A stretch of 64,000 nucleotides of DNA. It comes from Corbicula japonica. Lineage: Eukaryota; Mollusca; Bivalvia; Venerida; Cyrenidae. The stretch spans positions 12,018,396-12,082,395 of the forward strand of contig JAZAYU010000009.1 of the NCBI GenBank assembly GCA_038501625.1, read 5' to 3'. Below the pieces are notes generated by a model, which saw only the letters and a list, made by a program, of their open reading frames with translations, was not told where the DNA came from and searched no databases. Made by a program: the position numbers and the translations under genes. Shown here in pieces: positions 12,801 through 27,800 of this stretch. The stretch's first letter is position 1; each line of letters opens with the position of its first letter.

Positions 12801-15800
12801 ACATGATGTGAACTTTCAATTTTGAACTTATTCTACAAAACATCTTTGAGTCTACATCTTGTATTTGAGACTGTTAGTTTGTCAGAAAATCATTTAATTT
12901 TTGTTTTTATGAGTCAAAAACTAAAGTACTCCTTATATTTACTCTCTTGATCACAAAACAAGAACAGTGTAGACCAGATCAGTCATGCCATCTGTTCAGG
13001 ATACTCACTGATCACTTTCTTATTTATTAGGCTATTTCTGACCAAGTAGCACATGGTTTAGATCCTGATCAGCCAGCATGTACATGTACATGCTGGCTGA
13101 TCTGGATCTACACTGTTTACACATGCAATAAAATGTGTATGTAAATTTGGAGTAAAGGGTTAACAAAACGATCATTTTGATTTTATGTCCTATGTTGATG
13201 AAATTAACAAATAATATTGTTGATTACAAAACATTTTAGAATCAGTTGCATATGTCCGAGTTGAAATAAACTTTCTTGTTTATCAAAGAATTCAATACTT
13301 TGAGTTTCGTTTTCTTTCAGTATTTCATAGCAGAGCAAGCCTGCTACATGTACTCTATGTGTATAGTGCCGTTGTATGACACCCTCGGTGTGGAGGCTTG
13401 TAACCATATCATTGTACAAGGTGAGAAGCATGCTTTTACAATCATTATATACATGTAATATGTTAAAACTGGTTATATACATTCATATCAATTTGCAAGT
13501 AGAATGTTAATGAAATTTACTGACTAGGGTAAAATGCAAGAGTGCCAGTCAATATTGTTGAACAATAAATGTTGAGAAATGTTGACTCACAATCATTGTT
13601 GAGTGTGAGAATTGTTGTTCAACAATATTGCTTAAGATTATCATCCTGGTTTTAACAATCAGTATATAAAGTAAGAAGTAAGAAGGTTTTTGCAGAAAAG
13701 CATGTAGTCTCCTATATTCATGACTTCCTTAAGACAAAATAATAGATGAATAATTGTTCATGAGAATTTAAATTTATGCAGTTGCATGAGAAAAATTAAA
13801 TCTCAGGAAATAAATTGATGCATTGCTACACATTGATAGCTGATAATGTTGAAGAGTTGCTTATAAGTAGCATTGTAAACTTCTTATTATATCTTTAATA
13901 TATCTTTTTACCCTTAACCCACTGAATTCCCGTTTCCTTTCTTTATATCTGGTTCTTCTATTCCTAGTATATAGGAATGTTTTGCTGGAAAAAATACTGA
14001 TTGAATAGCTCACAATGTAGACTCTGATAGTACCATGATACTTTGCCTTTCTTCCTATGACAGTATATTTAAGTTTGGGGCTTTTAGAGAAAGATGCCAA
14101 GTACCTCTGTGGGCATTGTCTCTGGCACAGAAGGGGGACCATGGTTGAAAGCTTTTAAATTAATACTGGTTTTGGACCTATAATTCAAAGTGAACAACCA
14201 CTAGTCCTCTTCTGGGTTCCATCCGATTGCATGGCACTGATATGCAGGCAGATTAATGGGTCTTAAGTTGTTAGAAATGCATGTAGAATCCAGCATGCTG
14301 TTAAGCCATTCCTCCATAGATAGACTCCATTATTGCATGGGCGAACAGTTTAGATTCAGATCAGCCAGCACAGCTGTGCCATCTGATCAGGATCTAAACT
14401 GTTCACTTTTTGATTCGTTAGGTTATTTCTGACAAAAATGCGACCAGTGCAGATCCTGATGAGACGGCACGGATGTGCCAACTGATCTTGATCTCACTGG
14501 TCGCACATGCGTAAAAACACGTATTTATGGAGGAAAGGGTTAACTTAGATACAGACATGTATTTGAATAATAACAAGAAAATCAACATCCTAGCTGCATG
14601 AATATTTAAAGTACAAATTTAAATTTTGATTAAAAACACAATCAGGATGTTAGATTGAGATATTGATGCAAGTTGGTAAATATTTATCTTTTTAAGTAAA
14701 CAAGTCTCAATACAGGTTGTATGACATTCATGATACCAGTTATAAGTGAGCCAGCAACTATTGTTACTGGAATAAAAGTTTGTTGATACCAACATAAATA
14801 TCTCTACCAAGTTTTGCAAGTAACTTAAAATTTAAAAAACTGCAATATTTGCACAAGACTGATGAATTGACATCAGAACTTGTGCCCATAAAGCTCATTA
14901 TACATTTGTACAGTAAAACGTTGTACAGTTAAAGCTGTTTAAACGTTCACATATTTCTAGCCACCACATGTCATTATCAGCTAATGAAAATATCTTTTGT
15001 ATAATATATAATATTTTATTAAGCAACTTTATGTTGTTACTCTGACAGGTTTGGCCTTGAAAGTCTATAGTTAAAAACTGTGTGATACAAACATGAAAAT
15101 ACTGCACCTATGCATTTGCAAGGGGTTGGAATTGAATGCTTTGAAATGTAAAATATGATTTTAAATGTTAAGAACAGCCCAGTGACCAGTGGATGTAGAA
15201 GTTACATTAAAACCATGCCCTACAGATCGCCAGTATAAGTTAACTTTTTCTCTGTACCATTTTAAAGATAAATTTGCTCTATATTATGCCACCCAAAAAA
15301 GACCACCCTTCCATTAACAACACATTTTCCCCAGTTTAAGCCATGGCTTTAGTAAGACGTTACACTGTATATCACCAACAACCATTTTATGCAAGAAGTT
15401 GCAGTTTTTGGTGAAGAATTTTAAATTTAATTTAGCATGTTCTGTTTGATGACCACTTTTTAGAACTAAACATTCTAAACAACTATAAATTGTTTTTTGC
15501 ACTGCAGCTGAACTCAACCTTATTATTTGTGACAAAAATGAGAAAGTTAAGAATCTCCTCGGCCGAATGAGCGCAACTCCCAATCTCAAGACAGTAGTTG
15601 TCATGGAGCCCATTACAGAAGAAAACCAAGGGCTAGCACAGAAACATGGCGTACAAATTATCACATATGAGGACCTAGAGGTAAATCTTAGTGACCTTTG
15701 AAGAGTATGTAACAACAGAAGTCACATTATTGTCATGTGGTTTTGGTAGTCCCTTCTAAAAAAATGGGCAAATGTACCTCCTAAAAACAGAATAGTAGAA

Positions 15801-18800
15801 CAGTTCCTCCTGAAAACTGTTTTTGGCAAAACAGTCTAAATTGTTGGATAGTTTCTACGTAAACAGTCAAAATTGTATACCTATTTGCTGAAAATACCTT
15901 GATATGTTATTTTAGACACTGGTGTCAGCTGATCTGGATCTACACTGTTTGCCAACACCATTAATGCATAAGTACGGAGGAAAGGGTTAATCAGAGGTCA
16001 AAATAGAAGAAAACGATTGAAAACATCATTTAAAACCTGTGGTATTCTGTTTTGTGATAATAAAAAAAAGTTGTAACCTTGAATCCTGGTTGAACAATTA
16101 GCCATAAATCTTATCTTTATTCCCACTGAGAGATCTTGATCACTTATTTATGTAATGGTTTATTGAAGACCAACATTGATAAGTTTACAAACACAAGACT
16201 TGTATGTTTACTAAACATTATTGATTTTGAGAACATATTCTCAAATAGACTATTATTTTTCCTTGACTTATAGGCAACATTTCTCTAACATTGTATGTTG
16301 TAAAATGTATATTAAGTGGAAATAATCTGTATATGCTGTGAAAATATGTGGCAAATAACCGAAAAGTTAATAACCCAACCTCCAAGAAAACTGGCTTAAC
16401 ACTTAACACCATGGATATAGCTTTTATTCCATGTGATTCCAGTATAGTCTAGATCTAAATCAGTATGAACATATGTCTTCTGATCAGGATCTGCACCGTT
16501 TGCTTTTAGATAGATTAGGTTATTTCAGATCAGGCTGCTCGGATGTGCAGACTGATCAGGATCTACACTGGTTGTTCATGTGATGTAAGCCATAACTCCT
16601 GGAGTGAAGGTTCAACTAAAATATTGCTTCAAAATTATATTCTATAAGAAAGGGTTAGTATGAATTTTGTTACATGCTATAAATAAAAAGTGTTGTCATT
16701 AAGACATGTTTCAATACAAGCTAAAATATTTATTCCCATTTCAGAAAAAAGGCGAAGCATCTCCACAAGAACCAAAGGTAATTGATATAATTATACACCA
16801 GATTTTATTGAATAAGAATCTAGTTGATAAGTTAAAAGTTTTAGTCTTCCAATTATATATTATCTTCTGAATTTTAGACCCATGGTATAAATCTTTCGAT
16901 CATATATAAACTCCTGAATATTAGGCACTTGAAGTTGTTTGCGTTTGACAGCATATTTTCAGGATAAAGCTTATTGTTGAATCCTTACAAGATAACAGGT
17001 CCATTATTTGGATGATTTTATCAAGGATGTGGACATTTGGATTAGTAGATTATTTACTGACTGGTTGTTTAGGGATAAGATGTCATAAATCATGTCAAAG
17101 ATTAGCAAGCTTCCTGCAGTGGTTACCTCCCCTTACAATTAACCTTCCCTGTAACAAGTTTTAGCCCCATCAAAGCTTATTCATTTGTTTATTGTTGATA
17201 TTTAGCTTACTTGAGACAGAGGCTCATGGTTAGCTATTATGACAAGCCTTTGTCAGGCATCCAACAGTACATAGATTCAAGGTCCCCCTCTATGTTTACT
17301 GATTATCATTGTAAGTCCATTGAAGAGCTGTGGTCAGAATTTAAGAACCTTATCCATGAGGGAATAAACCTCTTCATTCCCTCAAAGAGATTGGGATCAA
17401 AACCATCTCTCCCCTGGATCACCCAAAGCATCAAAAGACAAATTAGAAATAGAAGTAAATTATACGTTAAAATGAAAAAAGGTTCTTGTCCCAAGGTCAA
17501 ACAGCATTACAAAAATTTAAGAAACAAGGTTAAACATGAAATAAAACAGGCCCATACAAACTACCTGGAATACGTCCTAGAAACTCAGTCTGGTGATCCA
17601 GATAACCCCCAATCAGGTCAAAATTTCTCTCGTAAAAAGCTTTTCTCCACTATTAAAAATGCTAAACAGGATACCCAAGGCATCGCCCCCCTATTGGAAA
17701 ATGATAAACTTATCACAGATAGTAGGGGCCAGGCAAATGTCCTTAACCGTCAATTTCAGTCCGTCTTCACTCCAATGAATCCCCTCAAACTAGGCCAACT
17801 CTGCTCCATGAAAACTAAACACCTGTTTAGCACCACCAAATTACCCCAATACCCCAAGATGCCTGATATATCCATAAGTGTAGGTGGTGTCCAAAAGCTC
17901 TTGTCCACTTTACAGATTGGCAAAGCTTGCGGCCCAGACGACCTTAAACCTATAGTTCTAAAAAATTTAAGTGTACAAATTGCCCCTTTGGTCACCAAGC
18001 TCTTTCAAAAGTCATTAGATACAGGCACCATCCCTTCCGACTGGACCAAGGCGAATGTCACTCCCCTCTTTAAGAAAGGGGATAAAAGTAACCCCGCAAA
18101 CTATAGGCCAATATCCTTGACATGTGTTCTTTGCAAATTAATGGAACACATTGTCGCCTCAAACATCACTAAACATTTCCAGGTCAATAGTATTCTTTAT
18201 CACCTTCAGCATGGTTTTAGGTCCAAAATGTCATGTGAAACTCAACTTTTAGGGCTTGTCGAGGACCTATCCCGAAATTTAATCCAAGGTCACCAAACAG
18301 ATCTAATTCTCCTAGACTTCTCTAAGGCATTCGATAAGGTCAACCACCTCAAGCTGTTATACAAACTTCATCAACATGGCATTCAAAACAACACTCTTCA
18401 ATGGGTCAAATCATTTCTTATTGGTCGCCGTCAGTCTGTCTTGGTCAGTGGTGAAAAGTCAGACGAGGTACCTGTCACCTCAGGAGTCCCTCAGGGTTCT
18501 GTTCTTGGCCCTCTGCTCTTCTTGCTCTACATAAATGACCTGCCTGAAAATATTATTTCACAGGTCCGGTTATTTGCAGACGACACAGCTGTATACATCT
18601 TGGTCAAAAATGATTCAGACCAGACTTTGCAAGAAGATCTAAACAGGTTACAAAAATGGGAACACACTTGGGACGTGGAATTCAATCCCTCCAAGTGCAC
18701 GGTTATAAATATCACAAGATCAAAGCACCCTCACAAAACAAATTATACATTGCATGGTCAAACCCTAGCCACAGTCAGTGATGCCAAATACCTTGGTGTT

Positions 18801-21800
18801 TGCATCACTTCTGATCTTAGCTGGAACAAACACATAAATCAGGTCACCACAACAGCTAGCCAAACACTAAATTTTATCAAACGGAACATTCCCACTAAAC
18901 ATCAAAACATCAGGCAGTTCGCTTACAAAACCCTTGTCCGACCACAACTTGAGTTCAGTGTGGAGTCCCCATACACAACAAAACATCCATAAGATCGAAA
19001 TGGTTCAGCACAGGGCCGCTCGATGGGTCACCAGTGATTACTCACATTATAGCAGTGTCACAAGCATGCTAGAAAAGCTGGGGTGGCGTTCCCTTGGTAA
19101 CAGAAGGTGTGATTCCAGACTACTTATGTTCTTTAAAATTGTCCATGGACTGGTTGCTGTTCCAATGCCTCAGTATGTTTTACCCACTACTCGTCTCACT
19201 TGACACATGCATCCCCTCTCTTTTAGGCAAATCCAAACTCCTTGTAATTACTATAAATGTTCATTCTACCCTGCCACTATTGTACTGTGGAATTCTTTGC
19301 CAGCAAATGTTGCACAGGCACCCACCCTGGACCAGTTTAGGCAGGGGGTAACTAAACTGTGCCATAATTTCTAAGCGACTATGCTGTTTTTACTCTTTTT
19401 AACTGTAAATCTAGTCTTTTAACTAACACTATCAGCTTTAATTCAGAACTCTCACAAATACATTATGTATTACTTTTTTTCTCCTGTACATTTCTTCTTT
19501 TAATATTTCTTGTACAGACGCGCACCTGCATAAAATGCTAAACAATAGTGTCATGCAGTATTTATAGATAGATAGATAAATCCAAGCGGATTCTCTCATC
19601 CGTTTGCATCGGACAACATCTCCTTTGAAACCACTGGGTAATAGAAAAATATTGTTTGAAGCATCCTGGCTTTGATGGCTTTAGAAATTTTAAGGTAATG
19701 TGGTGTTAATCATTCCCCAATGAAGGGCTTTTAAGCAAAATCTTATAGTATTCTCCCAGACACTGCACACAACATTAAAAAACTCATAGAAATTTTCCTT
19801 GGAATACCCTCTTCCAGTGCTGTTCAGGCTAAGTCATTTGTTTAAAAGATAGCAGGGGCATTAAAACTCAAAGCCAAGAACAAGCTGTGAACTCAAAATT
19901 GAATGTTTGTCATTTTATTACATAACTGAATGTTATTGTGTTTTTATTACAGCCATGTAAACCAGAGGATTTGGCTGTGATTTGTTACACCAGTGGCACC
20001 ACAGGTAAGTCCTACAGTGGGATAAGTTTCTTGATGGGGTAGTTAAACTAAATAAAACTACACTGATAAGACTCTCATTTCATAAATATTGAAAGTTATT
20101 TCAGAATTATTTTTAAAAGTTTAATATAATTTGATTAATTAAGAATAGGAAAATGGTTTGAAATTGACATTAAAACCTCTCATTGAGCCTACCCCAGTAA
20201 GACCACTGTTTTAATGTCCTTTAATAGTTTCCTAAAATTCAGACCACCCCACTATTTAGGCCACTGTTATTCAGTCCCACAGGTGGTCCTTATAGTATGG
20301 TTCACTGTACTTCTGTAGAATATTTATGGGCCAATGAATCTGTTAAGGTGATCATCAAAAATGCCCCCCCTACCCAAGTCGGATGATGGCCTTTAAGGAA
20401 ATATTCCTTGCATCTTATTTTATGAGCTGTTTAAACTGCATTTGCCTGTCAATCTATTCACTTGAAATGCAGATAATGGAAACTTTGTTTTAAAAAAATC
20501 TTGCTTAAAATTATCATACACAGGAAGAATGTTTGGTTTGGAATTTTGTTACTTATGACATACTTCAGTTTTCAGTTAAATTTATTGCTTTCAGGTTTAC
20601 CAAAAGGGGCCATGCTTACACATGCAAACATATTAGCACCAGTTCTAGCTTGCTTGCATTTGTTTGTGAGTATTTGAATATATTGTATATATTTAACTAT
20701 TGCAAATTTTAGGGTCTGTACATGACTATTATAACAAGGATGTTTATTTCCAGGCATGCATTGTACAGTTCTAAATGACAAAGACTTTATGTATAATTTT
20801 AAAATTACTCAAGTGGTATAGAAATAAATAACATTGAACAGGGTTTGGTTCTTCCATGTTTAACCCTTAACTCTTTATATATGCATTGTTAATTGTGTGC
20901 CAATAGTTTTGATCTAAATCAGCAAGCACATCTGTGCCATCTAATCCAGATCTGCTATAGTTGTATCTTGGTAGGAAATATCCTAATTAATCTATAAGTG
21001 AGCAATGTAGATCATGATAACAGGGCACAGATTGCTGTCTGTTATGGATCTACACTGTCCGCCCTTGCAGTAAAGGTGTATCTATGGAGTAAAGGGTAAG
21101 GCTCACAGAGCTATGCATTTTGATAAAGTTATGCAATTGACATCAGAGCACTACATATTGTAAAACATGTTAAAATGTGACTTATGAAAATGTTGCAGTA
21201 ATATATTTCAGATTAATTAGAAATAACACTGTAAAATTACAATGGTTTTTATTTCCTTAATGATTTTCTCTATGTTAATGTATTTAAACAGAGTCTGCAA
21301 AATTAAAGAAGCATTAGATAATTCTCTGTATGTAAAGGTTGGGGCTTTTGGACATCTTTTAACAATAGTTTTTACTGATGTCAAAACATTAAAATTACAG
21401 TAGAAAAAGCATCTGTATGTTGACACATTTTATTGCATTGCAATACAAAGTGCTTGTTAACCATCTAAGAGAAAACATATAGTTGTGTAGAAGTTAAACA
21501 ACTTATTATTCTAAAAGAAAGAACTAATTTTTACATATTTGGATTCATTTTAGAACACAAACAACTTGAAGGTTACGCCAGATGATTCATTTATATCTTA
21601 TCTACCTTTAGCACATTCTTATGAAAGGTTGTGTGAGGTAAGAATGATTTTTTACACTTTTTATACTTTTATGCTAAAAAAAAGTCACCTTTCTGGCCAG
21701 TGTAGATCCGGATCAGCCTTTTTATCCTCACAATCTGAACAAAGTTTACACTGATTGCTTTTCAGTGTATAGATTTCTGCAAGACTTCCCATTGACCAAG

Positions 21801-24800
21801 GAATATGCTAGCTAATGTTGCAAGGAAGTCATATCCAGTGCACAATAATCTTCTGTTGAAGATGCTTTGTATTCTCAATTTCAATTTCCTTCAAACTAAT
21901 ATTATTTCAGTATTTTAACCTTTTACTTCATTGATAAGGCTATTAACCCATATGTGAATCATATGATCAGGATCTACACGTTTTGCTTATTAGTTAGAAA
22001 TATCCTAATGGATATCAAGGCACAGTGTAGATCAAGATCAGATTTACAAGCTGATCTGGATCTACACTGGTTGCACATGGGATAGAAGCTCTATCCGTGC
22101 AGTGAAAGCTATGTGGTAGTGACAATAAGAGATTTTTTATTATTAAACTCTAAATTATTCTTAAATGCAGCATATAATTATCTGAAAGGCAACATGGTTC
22201 ATGTCTGTTTAAGGGCTTACCACACTCCTCCCTATCACGTTCATTGATAAAACATAAATTATCAAAATCTCAATAACAGCAAAACGCAGTTAAATGAAAC
22301 TTTGCACAAATGAATGTTATTTATGTATCTTTATTTTGCTTATGGTAAGACGCGTTGGAACAGTAAAGAAAAATAGAGAGATCTAAAAATTCCCTCAACT
22401 TCTATTTACATAAATTCACAAATACTAAACAACACAAAACATCTTTTGAATGTCCACATGAGTAATATGATACTGACAATAATTTTTTGTGTCCTTGTGA
22501 CTTACATATGTAAACCTTACGAGATATTAGTAAAAGTGTGTTTGACCTTCAATTTCCTGGTCGCTACTTGGTCGCGTAAACGGATGACAATCACTGATTT
22601 CTCTTTAAGTAGCTGAAAGTTCTTTACAAAGTACAAAACATTTTCTTGTCAGTATCATTATATTCATGTGGGAATTTAAAATTATGTTTTGTATTGCTTA
22701 GTTTTTGTGAATTTATGTAAATAGAATTTTAAGGAATTTTAGGTCTAGCTTTTTTTCTTTACTTTTCTAACATGTCTTACTGTATGCAAAATAAAGATAC
22801 ATTAGTAACATTCATTTGTGCAAAGTTTCATTGGACAGCATTTTGCCATTATTGAGATTTTGATAATTTTCTTTTTATCGATAAACATGCTTGCTAGGAG
22901 TGTGGTAAGCCCTTAAAACCACATGTATGGTCATATGCATTACACATATAGATAATATTTTCTGAAAATCAGATTTTCTGGTTCTTTTGTCTTCGATAAC
23001 AAACTAATCCTATTTCAGGGCTGTGTGTACACTAGTGGAGGGAGGATAGGGTTTTTCCAGGGAGATGTACGAAAATTGTTAGATGATATCAAAGAGTTAC
23101 AGCCGACAGTGTTTCCCTCTGTTCCTAGATTGCTGAACAGAGTCTATGATAAGGTAAACTAATCCTTTGTTTAAATTTTTCTTTTTCTTCTTTTTAATTC
23201 TTTCAATTTTAGTTGTGAAATAATAGATATCTATGATGATTTATCTTAGAATATATAACTGGGCGGAGTTCAGGCTCTGTGCCTTTCATGATAAATATCT
23301 AAGAATCTGAACATCACCCTGTGATATGTTTGAAGATATATCTATGATAATTATTATTTCAATTATTCTAACAAGAATTAGCTTCAGAGAGCTTTTAAAA
23401 TAATGTAACTAGGTCCCTTTGAACATTTTTCAGGTCAAAATGTTGTGTTTCAGAAATATCACAATAAAAAGTTTTAATAAAAGCTCATGAAATTTACATT
23501 AGTAGAAAGGGAATTGATTCTATACAGTACAAAAAAAAACACAAAATGGAATATTCAAAAGACATCAGAATTGTAACAATGAATGTCTTACATTAGTGGC
23601 CATCTTTGAATACCTGTATCTTTGAGACAAATCCAAATATTAGATGAGATATTCATTTCCATAATGGCAATACTTCACCCTCAGTTCTTGATAACTATAT
23701 GAGTGACCAAAATGTAGAGAAACCCCTTTTATTTATTACGCTTCCGCCAATATGAAGACTTACTCCAAGTTAGTCTCCCTCACATGAACACAAGCCTCAC
23801 TGGATTGTCTCCCTTTTATGATCACAACTTTTACAGTAGTAGTTGTATTGGCATAGTTATGATCTCTTTTTTTCGGAATAGTTGCAAATGCAGTAATATT
23901 TCCGTAAAAGTACAAAAATTGCCTACAATACCATTTTAGGCCTGGCAAAATGAAACACATTTATTTTTAAACCTATGTAACCAGGGTTATGCATTGAGAG
24001 TTATTGCAGTTCTACCATTTTTTTTGAATCAGTTAGAAGACTAATACAATTACAATATCATGATCAATAAATCGTAAAAGTGGTTCATACAATTCCAAAT
24101 GATGTATCCCAGTATGATCTACAAATATCATCTTTAAACAACTTTAAAATCTTTCATTTATAACTGTACTTTAAAATCTGTCTTGCAAAATGTATGAGAT
24201 TGCAAATAATGGATAACAGTAAAAACAATAACATTTTATAGTAGTTAATAATTGTATTTTTCCTTTTTACATGCAAGATTACAACAACATAAAAACATTC
24301 ACTTAGCACTCAGAATATCTTCATAGATGATGTTTATTATCCAGGATGTAAAAATCTACAAGCATAGTGAACAAAATGGAAAGAAATAAGCACATTGTAA
24401 GAAAACATTAAACACATCTTTGAACTGTGTGGATATATTGGCACTTAGCCATTGGAAAATATTAACTCGTGAAGAGTTAATTTTATTCCTTGAAATGATG
24501 TCATGAAGTAGAGTCGATGACATTGCATATCATTAGGTAAAAGCGAAAAGGTTCTATCTATTTCTTAAGTTTTTGTGCCGACTGAGATAGGCAGGTAGAC
24601 ATATAGGGATCCTATAGTTTGGCCACGTGGTGGTGGCAGTGGCAGTATTGTCCAGTAGTCCCCCAATTTTAATATGAAACTTAATGTTGCTTATAACTTT
24701 GAAAGTACTTGACCTGTTAACTAAATACTTGGTATACATCATGTGCATGAACTAAACTGGCAATGACAACAATAATGATAACTCCTGTTTCACTATTTTA

Positions 24801-27800
24801 TTTAGTTACCGGTATGCCATGTTTCCATTGATCACTGCGCTTTGTTTTTCAACAAAATTGAACAGCGCGCTAGCGCTTTATGGTAAATTTGCCAGCTCTC
24901 GCATGCACGTCAAATCTGCATGAACCGCACCAAAATAAGAATCATTACTTATATTTACATTTTATTCATTTTTTTCTTTAAATAAACTTAAGTCGAACGC
25001 TTTCAAAAATAAGTATTAAGTGAAAAGGGAGAGTAATACGTGGGAGTTTTCAATAGTAACAGCCATGACGTTACTGACGTCATTACGGGTCATGCGGTTC
25101 ATGCAAAATGACCCGAATTTTTTTAAACGAAGAAATCAATAGGAATGTAAATATCACATGTATAACAGGCACCTACGAATCTTGCAGGATGTATTAGGAT
25201 GTAAAAATACGCACAATGGAATACGGTAGTGCCAATGACCCATTGTTAATTCAAATAATTAAAATTTATGGCATGAACTTCTCATTTACTGTCTGGTGGA
25301 TTTCTTTGAATTTTTTAATGCGCATAGATAATTAGGCAAACTGATGGTGTAGATGGTGGTTAACAAAGTGATGGTTTCTTACACAAATATTTATATCTAG
25401 ATGGTTGTAAAGAAAGGATTTTTTTCTTACAAAATTTTTATTACAGTTATGACAGTTCCTTATTTTGAAACACAAAAAGTGTCTTATTTCACTATGGACC
25501 CAACAAGGACCCTAGAAGATCCAAGCGAAATTCTTAGGTGTTCAAGTTTTAAAAACTTTTCACCTGTGTTATTAACAGTTTACTCCATAGATACAATTTT
25601 TATCCCATGTGTGATCATTGAAGATCCAAGTCAGCAGGCACATCCATGTGTTCTTATCAGAATCTGCACTTTTCATGTTTTGATTTATTTGGCTTTCTTT
25701 ACCAAGAAGCAGTGTAGGTCTATTTCAGATGACTGGCAGATCTGGATCTAAAAGATTACTCATGTGATATATGACATAACCATGGAGTAAAGGAGTTATT
25801 CTATTTGATACTCATCTATAAAATTACCTATTAAAGCAACGTAAAGCCTGTCTCTTTGGTCACAGTAGCACAAATAGCGAGGCTCATAAATTACAGCTCC
25901 TGTATAAATCAACTGATGTAACATGTCAAGGTCATCAGATATTTGGAAGATAAAGCCAAGGTAGTCACCCTCACTTAGTTCTCTAAGTGCAGCTAGATAA
26001 ATTGCTCCCGATTTGTCAAAAGCCATATCTGATACAAGAAAACCAGTACATTGTGAAATCTGAGCTTCATTTAAAGTGTTTCCATTCCAGTCAATTTTAG
26101 AAATTTTGTTGGTTATACAAATGTAAAGTGCATTTGAATTTGCTAAGATACATCCATGTGCAAATCCAAATGTGTGGCTGAAGGTTGTGGTGTATATGAT
26201 AGTTTTTTTAATTTCGCCTTCAGTGCTTACAATTTTCACTTCAGAAGTTTTAGGAAATAAAACTATTAGATTTTTGTCAATGGAATCCATTCCAGTGCAT
26301 TTTCCTTGAAGCATGAACATCTTTTTTAAAGTCAACTGGCAATCATGTGAAATATGGAAAATTTGAATTTGTGTCTTTTTATCTTGTTTAATAAATGCTA
26401 AAGCTACTTGGCAATCACTTATCTTTGTTAAAGCTTTAAACTCTAATGAAAATGGAAATGTTCTCTTTGCTGTTGTTTTCCTTGTTTCTAGATCAACCAG
26501 TTCTAATATGTTTTTACCCCTTTGTACAAAGGCAATTATCATTGAATCAGATAATTTACGGATACCATATATTGTACAATAATCTGGAACTTTGTTTTTA
26601 GCTCACCTGTCACATAGTGACAGGGTGAGCTTTTGTGATCACCCTTTCGTCCGTCGTCCGTCCGTCGTCCGTTCACAATTGTTGTCCGCACTCTAGCGGT
26701 CATAATTTTTATCCGATCTTCTTCAAACTTGGTCAGAATGTTTATCTCATTGATATCTAGATCAAGTTCGAAACTGGGTTATGTGACCTTGAAATCTAGG
26801 TCACTAGGTCAAATTATAGAAAAATCTTGTCCGCACTCTAGCAGTCTCAATTTTGGTGTGATCTTCTTTAAACTTGGTCAGAATGTTTATCTCAATGATA
26901 TCTAGATCAAGTTCGTACCTGGGTCATGTGACCCTTAAAACTAGGTCAGTAGGTCAATTTAAAGAAAAAGCTTGTCTGCACTGTAGAGGTCTTAATTTTG
27001 GTCCGATCTTTCTGAAACTTTGTCAGAATGTTTATCTCATTGATATCTAGGTCAAGTTTGAAACTGGGTCATGTGACCTTGAAATCTAGGTCACTAGGTC
27101 AAATTATATAAAAATCTTGTCTGCACTCTAGCGGTCTTCATTTTGGTGCAATCTTCTTTAAACTTGGTCAGAATGTTTATCTCAGTGATATCTAGATCAA
27201 GTTCGTAACTGGGTCATGTGACCTTGAAAACTAGGTCAGTAGGTCAAATTAAAGAAAAAGCTTGTCTGCACTCTAGAAGTCTTAATTTTGATTGGATCTT
27301 CTTCAAGCTTGGTCAGAAAGTATATTTCGAGGATATCTAGGTCAAGTTTGAAACTGGGTCATGTGACCTTGAAATCTAGGTCACTAGGTCAAATTATATT
27401 AAAATCTTGTCTGCACTCTAGCGGTCTTAATTTTGGTCCGATCTTCTTCAAACTTGGTCATATGTTTATCTAAATATGTCTAGGTCAAGTTTGACAGGTG
27501 AGCGATTTAGGGCCAATTGGCCCTCTTGTTTATCATGTCAGTGCAAGATAGATATCTAATATTTCTTCTAACTTTTGATTTTTCTGTCAAATAACCAAAT
27601 ATGATTTGATCTATGTTACTATCAATACTAACATCTTTGCCAACTGAAAATCCAAAGTTATAGAAGTTGTTTTCTTGAGCCACATGTTTTATGTCCATAT
27701 TCAGCAGTGTTAACTTCTTTGATGTACTTTTCATAGCAACAAAAAGTCTGACTTTGTCTCCGGCAAACTCCTTACTCTTTATGTTCTGCTGTTAGTTAGT

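Noticed and set aside
15314..15715. - strand frame of 133 codons
   Set aside because: Overlaps ACSL exon 6 antisense; the + strand exon is in frame with the gene and conserved.
17205..19580. LINE as an active, complete element
   Set aside because: No endonuclease domain and two frame breaks in the C-terminal third.
25401..25751. + strand frame of 116 codons
   Set aside because: Runs into a family T MITE and shows no recognisable domain.
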